A stretch of DNA of 64,000 nucleotides, taken from contig CM070874.1 of assembly GCA_036365515.1 (NCBI GenBank), positions 211,724,297-211,788,296 of the forward strand. Direction: 5' to 3'. Both the position numbers and the translations under genes were made by a program. Below the pieces are notes generated by a model that had not been told where the DNA came from, did no database searches, and saw only the letters and a program-made list of their open reading frames with translations. Each line of letters opens with the position of its first letter. Within the stretch, counting starts at the first letter, position 1. This DNA comes from Torymus aiolomorphi. Its lineage: Eukaryota > Arthropoda > Insecta > Hymenoptera > Torymidae. Shown here piece by piece: positions 1-10,571 of this stretch.

Positions 1-2
1 GA

Positions 3-116
3 CTCACCTGCCCAACAAGACTAAACAACTACGAAAGAATCATCTTTGCAAGAGACAGAAACGCATCCACGGAATCATTTACAACAGCAAGACAAATGTT
101 AGTTAGATATTGGTGA
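3..116 (+). pseudogene. possible C-terminal fragment of a LINE ORF2
   Basis: An open frame enters from the window edge and ends at TGA 114-116, about 240 bases before the TAAA tail. That is where the end of ORF2 is expected. The 37 visible residues are polar and basic and contain an ARDR motif, but no diagnostic domain is present. The assignment rests only on position. It could equally be a chance frame in the 3' untranslated region. Confidence 0.3.
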
Positions 117-158
117 TAGAAGAAAAGTCATGAATAATGTGTGGTTGTCGACTTGACT

Positions 159-177
159 CCGTAGCTGCTAGCTACGG
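159..177 (+). other. perfect 8-bp hairpin in LINE 3' UTR
   Basis: CCGTAGCT at 159-166 and AGCTACGG at 170-177 form a perfect stem with a 3-nt loop. 3' UTR stem-loops are known recognition elements for the reverse transcriptase of several LINE clades. That role here is inference. Confidence 0.5.
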
Positions 178-358
178 GGATACAAGATCGACAAACAATC
201 AGGGACAATATTTCAATTTAGTTTTAAGTTAGTTTAAGTCACCAGACCAGCATACAGGAAATACTTCCTCTGCTGGGTTACGCATGTAATGTAAAAATGT
301 ATAATGATATTATTGTAATACCTATGTACTTACTCTGGTTTAATAAATAAATAAATAA

Positions 359-840
359 GAGCAAAAAGTACTGAATATCATGGGTTTTCTTTCTTTTGGA
401 GGGATCCACGGACTTTTCCCCATAGACTAGGAAATATTGGTAAAAACAGTCATATTTAGTATAAAACTTATTTTCCAACTCATTAAGAGCAAAAAGTACT
501 TTAAATCATGGTTTTCCCTGTTTTCTGCAGGGTTCCACACACTTTTCACCATATACAAGAAAAATATTTGTAAAAACAGATATATTTAGCATAAAACTTC
601 GTCTTTTTGTGAAAAAGAATGATCCAAATCCATATTTCCAGCAGATTAAGAACTAAAAGGACTGAAAATCATGGTTTTTCGTTGATTTGTGCAGGATACC
701 ACGCACTTTTCACCATATACTAGGAAAATATTGGTAGAAACAGGCATTTTTAGCATAGAACTAAGTTATTTTGACCAAAACAATTATCGAAAACCATATT
801 TCCAGCAGACAAAGAACAAAAAGTACTGAAAATCATGGTT
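359..840 (-). repeat. satellite block 1, reverse orientation
   Basis: About three monomers of the ~163-bp satellite read on the minus strand (GGAAAATATTGGTAAAAACA seen on plus). The block starts directly after the LINE TAAA tail. It ends at a head-to-head junction within a run of T at about 838-843, where ATCATGGTTTTT is followed by forward TTTACCAATATTTTCC. The last monomer resembles both 48600-48760 and 16540-16710, including the rarer CAATTATCGAAA variant. Confidence 0.9.
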
Positions 841-3800
841 TTTACCAATATTTTCCTAGTATATGGTGAAAAGTGTGTGGTATCCTGCAAAAAGCAAAGA
901 AAAACCATGATATTCGGTACTTTTTGTTCTTAGTCTGCTGGAGAATATGGATTTGGTCATTGTTTTCCTCAAAATAGCTTAGGTCTATTCTAGAAAAGTC
1001 TATTTTTACCAATATTTTTGTCAATATTTTCCAAATATATGGTGAAAAGTGCGTGGTATCCTGCAAAAAACAGCGAGAAACCATGATTTTCTGTACTTTT
1101 ACTTATTAATCTGCTGGAAATATGGATTTCCATCATTGTTTTCGTAAAAATAACTTAGTTTAAGCTGCCATTATCTGTTTTTACCAATATTTTCCAAGTA
1201 TATGGTGAAAAGTACGTTGTATTCTGAAAAAACCAGCGAATAACCATGATTTTCAGTACTTTTTGTTCCTATTCTGCTGGAAAATATGGATTTAGTCATT
1301 TTTTTCCTCTAAATCACAATGTTTTATGCTAAATAAGCCAATTTTTACGTATCTTTTCCGATTACATGTCGAAAAGTACGTTGTATCCTGAAAAAAACAG
1401 CGAAAAACCATGATTACCGCAACTTTTTCTTCTTCATCCTCTGGAAATATAGATTTCGATCATTGTTTTCGTCAAAATAACTTAGGTCTATTCTAAAAAT
1501 GCATGTTTTTACCAATTTTATCCAAGTATATGTTGAAAAGTACGTTGAATCCTGAAAAAAACAGTAAAAACCATGATGTTCAGTACTTTTTCTTCTTAGT
1601 CTGCTGGAAATATGGATTTGGGTCATTGTTTTCCATAAAATGGCGAAGCTTTATGTTAAATATGCCCATTTTTACAAATATTTTCAAAATATAAGGTGAA
1701 CGGTATGTTGTATCCTGAGAAAAAAACGAAAAACCATGATTTTAAGTACTTTTTGTTCTTAATCTGCAGGAAATATGGATTTCGATCATTTTTTTCGGCA
1801 AAATAACTTAGGTCTATGCTAAAAATGCCTGTTTCTACCAATATTTTTCTAGTATATGGTGAAAAGTGCGTGGAGTCCTGCAAAAAACAGGGAAAAACAT
1901 TATTTTCATTACCTATTGGTATACAAAAGGAAAAAAATTTTTAATTTGTTCGTTGTTTTTCTCAAAATAACGTTGGTTTATGATAGAAATGCCTTTTTTT
2001 TACTAATATTTACCTAATATGTGGTGAAAAGTGCGTGGTATTTTGCAAAATACAGTGGAAAATATGATTTTCAGTACTTTTTGGTATTCAAACGCAGGAA
2101 ATTTCGATTTGTTTGGTTGTTTTTCTCAAAATAAAATAGGTTAATGATAGAAATGCCTGCTTTTACGTACAGTTTCCTAATATGTGGGGAAAAATGCCTG
2201 TTTTTACCAATATCTTCCTAGTATATGGTGAAAAGTGTGTGGAATGCTGCAAAAAACAGGGAAAACCATGAATTAAAGTACTTTTTGCTCTTAATGAGGT
2301 GGAAAATAAGTTTTATAATAATTATGCCTGTTTTTACCAATATTCTAGTCTATGGTGAAAAGTGCGTGGAATCCAGCATAAAACAGGGAAAAAAATGATT
2401 GCCAGTAATTTTTGGAATTGAAACGCATTAAATTTCGATTTGGTACGGTGGTTTTCTCAAACTAACATAGGTTTATGACAGAAATGACGGTTTTTACCAA
2501 TATTTTCCTAAAATATGGTGAAAAGTTCGTTGTATCCAGACAAAAACAGCGAAAAACCATGATTTTCAGTACCTTTTGTTCTTAATTTGCGGGAAATATG
2601 GATTTCGATCATTGTTTCCGTCAAAATAGCTTTAGGTCTATGCTAGGAAAATCAATTTTTACCAATATTTTTGTCAATATTTTCCAAATATATGGTGAAA
2701 AGTGCGTGGTATCCTGCAAAAAACAGCTAAAAACCATGATTTTCGGTACTTTTTGTTATTAATCGGCTGGAAGTATGGATTTCGATCATTGTTTCCGTCA
2801 AAATAGCTTAGGTCTATGCTAAAAATGCCTGTTTTTACCAATATTTTTCTAGTATATGGTGAAAGGAGCGTGTGAACCTGTGTAGACAGCGAAAAACCAC
2901 GATTTTCGGTACCTTTTGTTCTTGATCTGCTGGAAATATGGATTTCCATCATTGTTTTCGTCAAAATAACATTGTTTAAGCTGCTAATATCTGTTTTTAC
3001 CAATATTTTCCAAGTATACGGTGAAAAGTACGTTATATTCTGAAAAAAACAGCGAAAAACCATGATTTTCAGTACTTTTTCTACTTAATCTACTGGAAAT
3101 ATGGATTTAGATCATTGTTTTCCCTAAAATGGCGAAGTTTTATGCTAAATATGCCTATTTTTCCAATATTTTCCAAATACATGATGAAAGGTATGTTGTA
3201 TCCTGAGAAAAAAAAGAAAAACCATGATTTTCAGTACTTTTTATTTTTACTCTGCTGGAAATATGGACTTCGATCATTGTTTTCGTCTAAATAACCTAGG
3301 TCTATGCTAACAAAGCCTGTTTTTACCAATATTTTCCAAGTATATGGTGAAATGTATGTTGTATCCTGATAAAAACATCGAAAACCATGATTTTCAGTAC
3401 TTTTTGTTCCTATTCTGCTGGAGAATATGGATTTGGTAATTGTTTTCCTCAAAATCACGAAGTTTTATGCTAAGTAAGCCTATTTTTACATATCTTTTCC
3501 GATGATATGTCGAAAAGTTGGTTGTATCCTGAAAAAAAAAAACGAAAAACCATGATTTCTGGAACTTTTTCTTCTTCATCTTCTGGAAATATGGATTTCG
3601 ATGATTGTTTTCGAAAAAATAACTTAGGTCTATGTTAAAAATGCATGTTTTTACGAATATTTCCCAAGTATATGTTGAAAAGTACGTTGAATCCTGAAAA
3701 AAACAGTGAAAAACCATGATTTTCACTACTTTTTGTTCTTAATCAGCTGGGAATATGGATTTGGATTATTGTTTTCCCCAAAATGGCGTAGTTTTATGCT

Positions 3801-6155
3801 AAATATGCCTGTTTTTACCAATATTTTCCAAGTATATCGTGAAAAGTATGTTTTATCCTGATAAAAACATCGAAAAACCATGATTTTCAGTAATTTTTGT
3901 TCCTATTCTGCTGGAGAATATGGATTTGTTCATTGTTTTCCTCAAATTCACGCACTTTTATGCTAAATAACCGAATTTTTACATATCTTTTCCAATTATA
4001 TGTCGAAAAGTACGTTGTATCCTGAAAAAACAGAAAGAACCATGATTTTCATTACTTGTTGTTCTTAATCTGCTGGAAATATGGATTTGGGTCATTGTTT
4101 TCCCTAAAATGACGAAGTTTTATGCTAAATATGCCTATTTTTACCAATATTTTCCAAATATATGGTGAAAGGTATGTTGTATCCTGAGAAAAAAACGAAA
4201 AACCATGATTTTCAGTACTTTTTGTTCTTAATATACTGGAAATATGGATTTCGTCAAAATAACTTAGGTCTATGCTAAAACTGCATGTTTTTACCAATAT
4301 TTTTCTAGTATATGCTGAAAAGTGCGTGGAGTCCTGCAAAAAACAGGGAAAAACATTATTTTCATTACATTTTGGTATTCAAAAGGAGGAAATTTTTATT
4401 TTGTTCGTCGTTTTTCTCAAAGTAACGTTGGTTTATGATAGAAATGACTGTTTTCACCAATATTTTCCTAAAATATGGTAAAAAGTCCGTGGATCCCTGC
4501 AAAAAAAGAAAAACCATGATATTCAGTACTATTTGTTCTTAATGTGCTAGAAATATGGATTTTTATTACGGCTTTCCTGAAAATATTGTAGGTTTACGTT
4601 AAAATCCTGCTTTTACCAATATTTTCCTAGTATATAGAGGAAAGAACGTGGAATCATGAGAAAAACAGCGATAAACCATTATTTTCAGACCTGTTTGCTC
4701 GTTAAACGCAGGAAATACGGATTTGTATCATTGTTATAAGCAAAATAAGGTAGTTTTATGCCATAAATGCCGTATATTACCAACATTTTCCTAATACATG
4801 GTGTAAAATGTCTGTTTTTACCAATATTTTCCTAGTATATGGTAAAAAGTGCGTGGGATCCTGCAAAATACGGCGAAAAACCACGATTTTCGTTAGTTTT
4901 TGTTCTTAATCTGCGGGAAATATGGATTTGGATCATTGCTTTCCTCAAAATGACGAAGTTTTGTGCTAAATAAGACTGTTATTAATAATATTTTTCAAGT
5001 ATATGATGAAAAGTACTTTGTATCCTGAAAAAAACAGCGAAAAACCATGATTCTCGGTACTTTCGGTTCTTAATCTGCTGGAAATATGGATTACGACCAT
5101 TGTTTTCGTAAAATAGCATAGGGCTATGATAAAAATGCCTGTTTCTACCAATATTTTCCTAGTATATGGTGAAAAGTGGGTGGTATTCTGTAAAAAACAG
5201 CGAAAAACCACGATTTTCAGTACTTTTTGTTCTTAACCTGCTGGAAACATTTATTTCGATCATTGTTTTCGTCAAAATAACTTAGGTCTATTCTAAAAAT
5301 GCCTGTTTTTACCAATATTTTCCTAAAATATTGTGAAAAGTGCGTGGTGTCCTGCAAAAAACAGGGAAAAAAATGATTGTCAGTACTTTTTGGAATTCAA
5401 ACGCATTAAATTTCGATTTGGTTCGGTGGTTTTCTCAAACTAACGTAGGTTTATGATAGAAATGACTGTTTTTACCAATATTTTCCTAAAATATGGTGAA
5501 AAGTTCGTTGTATCCAGACAAAAACAGCGAAAAACCATGATTTTCAGTACCTTTTGTTCTTAATTTGCGGGAAATATGGATTTCGATCATTGTTTCCGTC
5601 AAAATAGCTTTAGGTCTATGCTAGGAAAATCAATTTTTACCAATATTTTCGTCAATATTTTCCAAATATATGGTGAAAAGTGCGTGGTATCCTGCAAAAA
5701 ACAGCGAAAAACCATGATTTTCGGTACTTTTTGTTATTAATCGGCTGGAAGTATGGATTTCGATCATTGTTTCCGTCAAAATAGCTTAGGTCTATGCTAA
5801 AAATGCCTGTTTTTACCAATATTTTCCTAGTATATGGTGAAAAGAGCGTGGGAACCTGTGTAGACAGCGAAAAACCACGATTTTCGGTACCTTTTGTTCT
5901 TGATCTGCTGGAAATATGGATTTCCATCATTGTTTTCGTCAAAATAACTTTGTTTAAGCTGCTAATATCTGTTTTCACCAATATTTTCCTAAAATATGGT
6001 AAAAAGTCCGTGGATCCCTGCAAAAAAAGAAAAACCATGATATTCAGTACTTTTTGTTCTTAATCAGCTGGAAATATGGATTTTTATCATTGTTTTCCTC
6101 AAATATATCGTAGGTTCACGATAAAATGCCTATTTTTACCAATATTTTCCAAATA
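841..6155 (+). repeat. satellite block 2, forward orientation, ~163-bp monomers
   Basis: About 32 tandem, diverged monomers. Fixed landmarks are TTTTTACCAATATTTTCC, then TAGTATATGGTGAAAAGTGCG, GAAAAACCATGATTTTC, CTGCTGGAAATATGGATTT and CAAAATAACTTAGGTCTATG. Consecutive starts lie 162-164 bp apart; some monomers are truncated or fused (for example 2190-2230 and 4790-4830). No gene or RNA gene was seen. About 2360-3000 is near-identical to about 5340-5980. Confidence 0.92.
2360..3000 (+). repeat. satellite multimer duplicated at 5340-5980
   Basis: About four consecutive monomers share unusual variants with 5340-5980 at an offset of about 2.98 kb. The variants are an ATTAAATTTCGATTTGG monomer, a TTGTATCCAGACAAAAACAG monomer, and a monomer with a GTCAATATTTTCCAAATATA insertion. 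A third, more diverged version lies at about 50030-50660. Confidence 0.65.
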
Positions 6156-6220
6156 TAAGATGCTTCGCTCGTGTGCGCGTGTAACTCAGCTATCTGTGTT
6201 GACGTAACCTTACTCATAAA

Positions 6221-6242
6221 TTTTTTTTTTTTTTTTTTTTTT
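6221..6242 (-). repeat. poly-A tract of Ty3-B (plus-strand T22)
   Basis: A run of 22 T on plus, preceded by ACTCATAAA. The homologous run in copy 2 (53665-53683) has 19 T. It lies in the 3' part of the element, downstream of the accessory frame. Confidence 0.8.
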
Positions 6243-6579
6243 ATACAAATTGTCCGTACATTCTCTTATTATACATGCACTCGTAAAACAACACATGCAC
6301 AATTTTCTAATGTTCCCATACTCACTTAAATGTCGGTCGACCTGCTCTCGCCTCTCTATGCGCCTTGGCGCCTCTGCATCTCGCACCCTGGATTCCGTGA
6401 AAAACCCAGGACGAGCTCTCTATGTTGGGCAGGCTGCTCTGTCAGACGAATCCGACGAGCAAACATGCTCCCCCCTCCAAACTCCCTTCAACTGCTCCTG
6501 CGTCGCTGGAGACAACCGGCGCAAGCTCAGGCAAAACCTTTCATAGGTCGTGCCTAGGCTCGAGCACGGCTTGGGCTCC

Positions 6580-7170
6580 TCAGACGCGAGCGGCTGGCGT
6601 TCGGTTGAAGGCTGCGGCTCTGGCGGCGCTAAACAGCACCGACACAATATCTTCCTTCTGGAAGTTCGGGCCCTTGCCCTTCTTTTTCTTCCTCCTTCTC
6701 CCTGAACCAGCCCACTCCTCGTTCTCCCGGCGGCGTTCATCCTCCCAGAACCCGGCCGGCGCGATGTTCCCGCGAGCGTAAGCGTTCTGCGTACGCTCCG
6801 CTCGCTGGACACCGCACATCCCTGTCGGGTCTCGGAGGTGCTCGATCAGTCTCGCCGAGGAGACTGGTCCCCCATCCCATTCCATATGGAAGGAATCAGG
6901 CTCGCCTCTCTCGATGCCGACAATCCCGGGGAGCACTGGAGGTTGCGGGTTCGGATCCTCCAGTGTTCCTTCTCGGCCGAGGGGTTCCGGCCTCTCGCTC
7001 AATCGGCCTCGGGAAGGACGTACACGTCCTCCTCAACAGCTCTCATACACGGGGCTGCAACGCTCGTCGCGACTGCGGCTACGCCAGCCATCGCAACTCC
7101 GCCGCGCTCCCCTGCCTCGCTACCCGTCGGGGCTTCCCGGACCCCCTCCGACTCTTTATCGGCGTCCATT
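6580..7170 (-). pseudogene. Ty3-B accessory frame (ORF3) remnant, unknown function
   Basis: The frame downstream of integrase is open over 6580-7002 (140 codons) and corresponds residue by residue to the C-terminal part of the 54020-54874 frame in copy 2. The N-terminal part, starting near 7170, is joined after loss of about 282 bp present in copy 2. Visible features are an acidic, proline-rich start, an R/K-rich run (GRRRKKKKGKG) resembling a nuclear-localisation or nucleic-acid-binding patch, and no signal peptide or membrane segment. I do not recognise the family. A second overlapping frame (6420-6812, minus) is also open, so which frame is used is uncertain. Confidence 0.45.
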
Positions 7171-7410
7171 TACGCCGCTCTCCTCTCTGACAGCAGTTGA
7201 CCTACACCTGTGAACTAAACAACATTTTCTCTCGTCGCGTCAATTCATCCATACGCAAAAAAACACAACAAAAGAAAAACAGTAATCACCATCACACTTT
7301 CAACATGCACTCTCATAAACCCTAAAATTGACCTATTTTGCATTTCTCGGTGGTAAACATTTTTTTAACTCCGAAACGTGCGCTTTCGCAGTCTGTTTCT
7401 TCGAGCTCGT

Positions 7411-8178
7411 TTATAACACATACATCTCCGGCGAGAGTACTTCCAAAATCTTGTATGGCCCGGCATATCTCATATCTAACTTTGCCGAAAACGCGCGTGC
7501 GGCATTTGAGAGCGAGTGTTGCTTCCGCACCACTAAATCACCTACAAACAATTCCACGTGTCTCCTGCATTTATCATAGTATTGTTTCTGCCGCTCTTGC
7601 TCGGAGTCGATATGCCTGGCCACCAGATCTCGGAGTGCATCTAGCCTTTTCAACCGATCTTGCCATTCCGTGGGGTCTATTCGAACCAACCCCTCTCTCG
7701 ATTCAACTTCCCTCCTCAAACTTTTTACCGGTTTAGGCTGCCTCCCGAAATTTAAAAACGCTGGGGAAACCCTCGTCGTAGCTTGTGTTGCGGTATTAAT
7801 TGCGTGCCTAAACGCGTGCAAAATTTTATCCTTACTCTTGTGGTCCGCATCCACAAAAGTCGCTATCATCGTTTTGAGTGTGCGGTTCGTGCCCTCGACC
7901 GGGTCGCTCTGTGAGTGATAGGGGGGCATTGTTATGTGTTTAATTCCGTACTCTATGAGAATTTTGTCTAAGTGTTTATTCACAAACTCCTTCCCGTTAT
8001 CTGTCAGGAAGTAGTCTGGAGATTCCCACCTAAACAGAATCAGCTCCTCTTGGAAAACTAAGACATATTTAAATTGATTTTTACTACGCGGAAGCTCCAT
8101 CACATCCGCCGCGACGACCGCCGAGGGCCTCTCTACCACGCGTTTTCCCATCAGACCCTGCGGTGCAGATTGCTGCAT
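7411..8178 (-). pseudogene. Ty3-B integrase (partial), copy 1
   Basis: A 255-codon frame carries the integrase core and C-terminal domain. Putative catalytic residues are D25 (AADVMELP), D60 (LTDNGKEF) and E95 (DPVEGTNR), with 34 residues between the second and third. A GPY/F-type motif lies at 240-242. The HHCC zinc domain is reduced to its second half (CVEC, near 8190-8205) and is out of frame with the core, in both copies. Against copy 2, 24 residues are missing after VLVFQ, in the core between the first and second acidic residues. A full-length Ty3/Gypsy integrase starts with HHCC, so this is a truncated, almost certainly inactive remnant. Confidence 0.85.
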
Positions 8179-9980
8179 TTATACTGCTGGCACTCTACGC
8201 AGCGCTGTACAAAATCGTGCACTTTTTCGAAGGCTTCCTGCTCGCCCTTTCAATCTTTCGAAAGCTTCCTGCTCGCGCTCACCCCATTCCCACTCCTGTT
8301 CCTTGCGGAGCAGCTTCGTTAGCGGTAATTTAATCTCACTCTCGCTCCGTATAAATCGCGAGTACCATCCAACCATACCTAAAAACCTTCTCAATTGTTT
8401 GACATTATTCGGCGCAGGATAATTAAGCAAGGGTGCGACACGTTCTGGATTCGGGAGCAGCCCCTCCGCGTCCAACAAATAGCCTAAATACGCAACCTGC
8501 TGGCAGCAAAACTCTGATTTTTCAAAACTAATCGCGAGCCCCGCATCCACAATACGCCGTAATACAAAATTCAGCCAATATAGTTGCTCTTCGAATGTTC
8601 TCGTGATAACTATTACGTTATCTAAATACCCAAACACGTGCGGCTGACATTCCGGTCCAAATAGCGCGACCATTAATCTAGAAAAAGTTGCAGGTCCGTC
8701 AATTAAGCCGAACGCCATCCGCCGAAACTGCCACAATCCCGAGCCCTGCACCGCGAATGCTGTATACTTCCTACTTGCCTCATCCAACAATACTTGAAAA
8801 TAAGCCTGGCGCAAATCTATTTTGCTAATATAACGTGCGTCGCGTAACCGATCTAGAGTTGCGTCGACCCTCGGCATTGGATACGCGTCCGGGCGCCTGA
8901 CCGTGTTAAGTTTGCGAAAATCAATGCAAAATCGGTTCCCGCCGCTCGCCTTTTTCACTATCACCGGCGCGCTACACGAATCACTCGCCGACGGCTCGAT
9001 CACACCCTCTGACAACATCCTTCGCACTTCTTCTTGTGCGATCTCTAGCATTCTGGGAGACATGGACCGCGGCGCACATCTCACCGGACGCGCGCTGTTC
9101 ACCTCAATTTGATGTGTAATCAGAGTGGTGTAACCAAGTGTCGCATCGGGTGGCGGCACGATGCTCTCTACCAGGCGGGTTATGCGCTCTCTCTCTCTAT
9201 TTCGCTGGTGTGCGAGATGCCCGCACTATCCATAATTACAGGTGCGCTGTCAGCCTCTCGACCAGCGAACTCTCTAAATTCTCCACCACCCACGCGCCAA
9301 ATCCGTTCCGCGAATTTAATCTCTAACTCCCACAATCGACAAAAATCGATCCCTAAAATCATCTGGTGATCGATTCCCTCAATCGCGCGCACTTCTAGCG
9401 GTTTCGCCTGTCCACCTATTTCCAGCATAAACCTTATTTTTCCAAACACGCGCAATGCTCCTCCATTTACTCCGCGCACGATCATTGACGACGGTACTAG
9501 TCGCGTTCTACACAAATTCGCGATCTCCGCTCCTACCAACGACACCATCGCTCCCGAATACAGCAACGCTTTAAACAGTCGCCCTCCCAGGCTAACAGTT
9601 ATCAGTTTGCGGTTTTCTACATCCATCTCCGCAATCTACTCGCTATCCTGTTCGGTGCTCAGCTGACTGCTCAGTGGCACGCGAACAGGCTCTTTATCCA
9701 GGGCTCTGTGCACTTCTGGCAATGCTACGCGCTCCCTCTCATCCTCGGGGCGCGCAGCCTCCTTACTCGTTACGCTTCTTAGCGCTGCCAGTCCCACTCG
9801 GGCCTTCTCTAGCCAGCCCTCCGTGGGTGCATCTGGCACTGCGCTACTCTCACCTTCAGCAGGCGTGCCGGCTTCATGATCCACATTCAGCACGGGTGCG
9901 ATTAATTCGGGATTCAATGTCACTTGAATCTCACGAAGTATCTCGCGTCTTTCCCTCCGATCATAGCCACCGCACGTCAA
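8179..9980 (-). pseudogene. Ty3-B protease and reverse transcriptase, copy 1
   Basis: Three frame pieces follow each other on the minus strand: a linker (9636-9980), retropepsin (9180-9626) and RT (8179-9159). An in-frame stop separates the first two, and a 2-bp expansion of a CT run near 9190 separates the second and third. The protease active site reads LLYSGA, whereas copy 2 keeps LLDSGA, so the catalytic Asp is lost. RT keeps the first catalytic region (SKIDLRQAYFQ, residues 112-122) and FCIDF, but the active-site box is YLDN (residues 178-181) instead of YLDD. RNase H is missing: sequence jumps from the RT connection to the middle of the integrase zinc domain at about 8225. Confidence 0.88.
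8227..8279. repeat. 31-bp tandem duplication at the RNase H deletion point
   Basis: TCGAAGGCTTCCTGCTCGCC and TCGAAAGCTTCCTGCTCGCG start 31 bp apart (8227 and 8258). The same arrangement occurs in copy 2 at 56005-56057. It marks the place where RNase H and the N-terminal integrase half are absent. Confidence 0.75.
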
Positions 9981-10077
9981 CTGCTGAGAGCGCGCTGCCT
10001 CTACACCCTCTCCTAAGTACCCTAGCGTCCCTACCTCCGTTTCCGCGAGCAGAATGCTCCGTCATACTCCCGGACTA

Positions 10078-10570
10078 TTACCCGTCGCCCCCGTCGGCTG
10101 TGACGTCCCTGGCACTCTGCGCCCCTGGGTACACTCCTTCGCGTAAGGCCCTGGCAGGCCACATGCATAACAGACGGGAAGTGAACACTCGCTCTGCCTG
10201 TGACCTACATTTGGCACAAGAAGCAACGCCCTTTAAATCTACCGGTGTTGCGATTCCCAGCACTTCTCGGAGTGTTAATCATTCCCCGGGGAGACATGGT
10301 CTGTGCAGCCGGCAGTGCACTACTAGGGCGACCACTGTCTACCACTGTGTGCGTCTGCTGCTGCACCTCGCTAATCGGCATGTTTGCAGGTACAAACGCG
10401 TCCACCATTACGTACACCGCCGCATTACCAACGCTGCTCGAAGTTACATTCCGACCCTCTGCTTGATTCTTCCTACGACCGGTGTTCGATGACCGACGGG
10501 CTCTGGCCAGCGCGGGCAACGAGGAATGCGAGGCGACGAGGGCAAGGCTACAATGCGTGCTCCTCGTCAC
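10078..10570 (-). pseudogene. Ty3-B gag C-terminal part (zinc knuckles), copy 1
   Basis: The frame starts inside the LTR remnant, so the first residues are not true Gag; matrix and most of capsid are absent. The nucleocapsid region has two CCHC knuckles in copy 2. In copy 1 the first is cut by a 1-bp loss near 10217 (frame ends CFLCQM), and the rest continues in another frame at 10078-10263. Copy 2 has a TAG where this copy has GAG just before pol, and the frames agree, so the ancestral element probably had one continuous gag-pol frame. That last point is inference. Confidence 0.75.
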
Positions 10571-10571
10571 A
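10497..10571 (-). repeat. 75-bp 5' LTR remnant of Ty3-B, copy 1
   Basis: It matches the terminal 75 bp of the LTR at 53378-53452 (CGGGCTCTGGCCAGCGCGGG through CTCCTCGTCACA). It is fused directly to mid-gag. The same fusion point is present in copy 2 (58274-58348). Confidence 0.85.

Larger units (their letters stand above)
1..358 (+). mobile_element. 3' end of a LINE (non-LTR retrotransposon)
   Basis: The stretch ends in a short TAAA microsatellite, typical of some LINE tails, directly abutting satellite DNA. Positions about 222-358 resemble the reverse complement of about 32340-32490, the 3' tail of the LINE at 32331-36789. Shared words include TCCTCTGCTGG, TTACTCTGGTTTAA and ATGTATAATG. The upstream part does not match that LINE, so the two are relatives with a shared tail rather than copies. 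The body of this LINE would lie left of the window. Family assignment is inference. Confidence 0.75.
6156..10571 (-). mobile_element. Ty3/Gypsy element Ty3-B, copy 1, internally deleted
   Basis: GC-richer sequence interrupts the satellite. On the minus strand the order is a 75-bp LTR remnant, gag C-terminus with zinc knuckles, protease, reverse transcriptase, partial integrase, and an accessory frame. The 3' LTR and adjoining 148 bp present in copy 2 (52885-53600) are missing here, and satellite joins directly at AAGATGCTTCGCTCG. Compared with copy 2 it also lacks about 282 bp near 7015 and 72 bp inside integrase. The right flank is the same satellite position as in copy 2, so the copies look related by duplication rather than by independent insertion. 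Confidence 0.88.

Noticed and set aside
1..358. Same insertion event as the LINE at 32331-36789
   Set aside because: The insertion points in the satellite differ (GAGCAAAAAGTACTG versus AAAACCATAATTT) and upstream sequences do not match.
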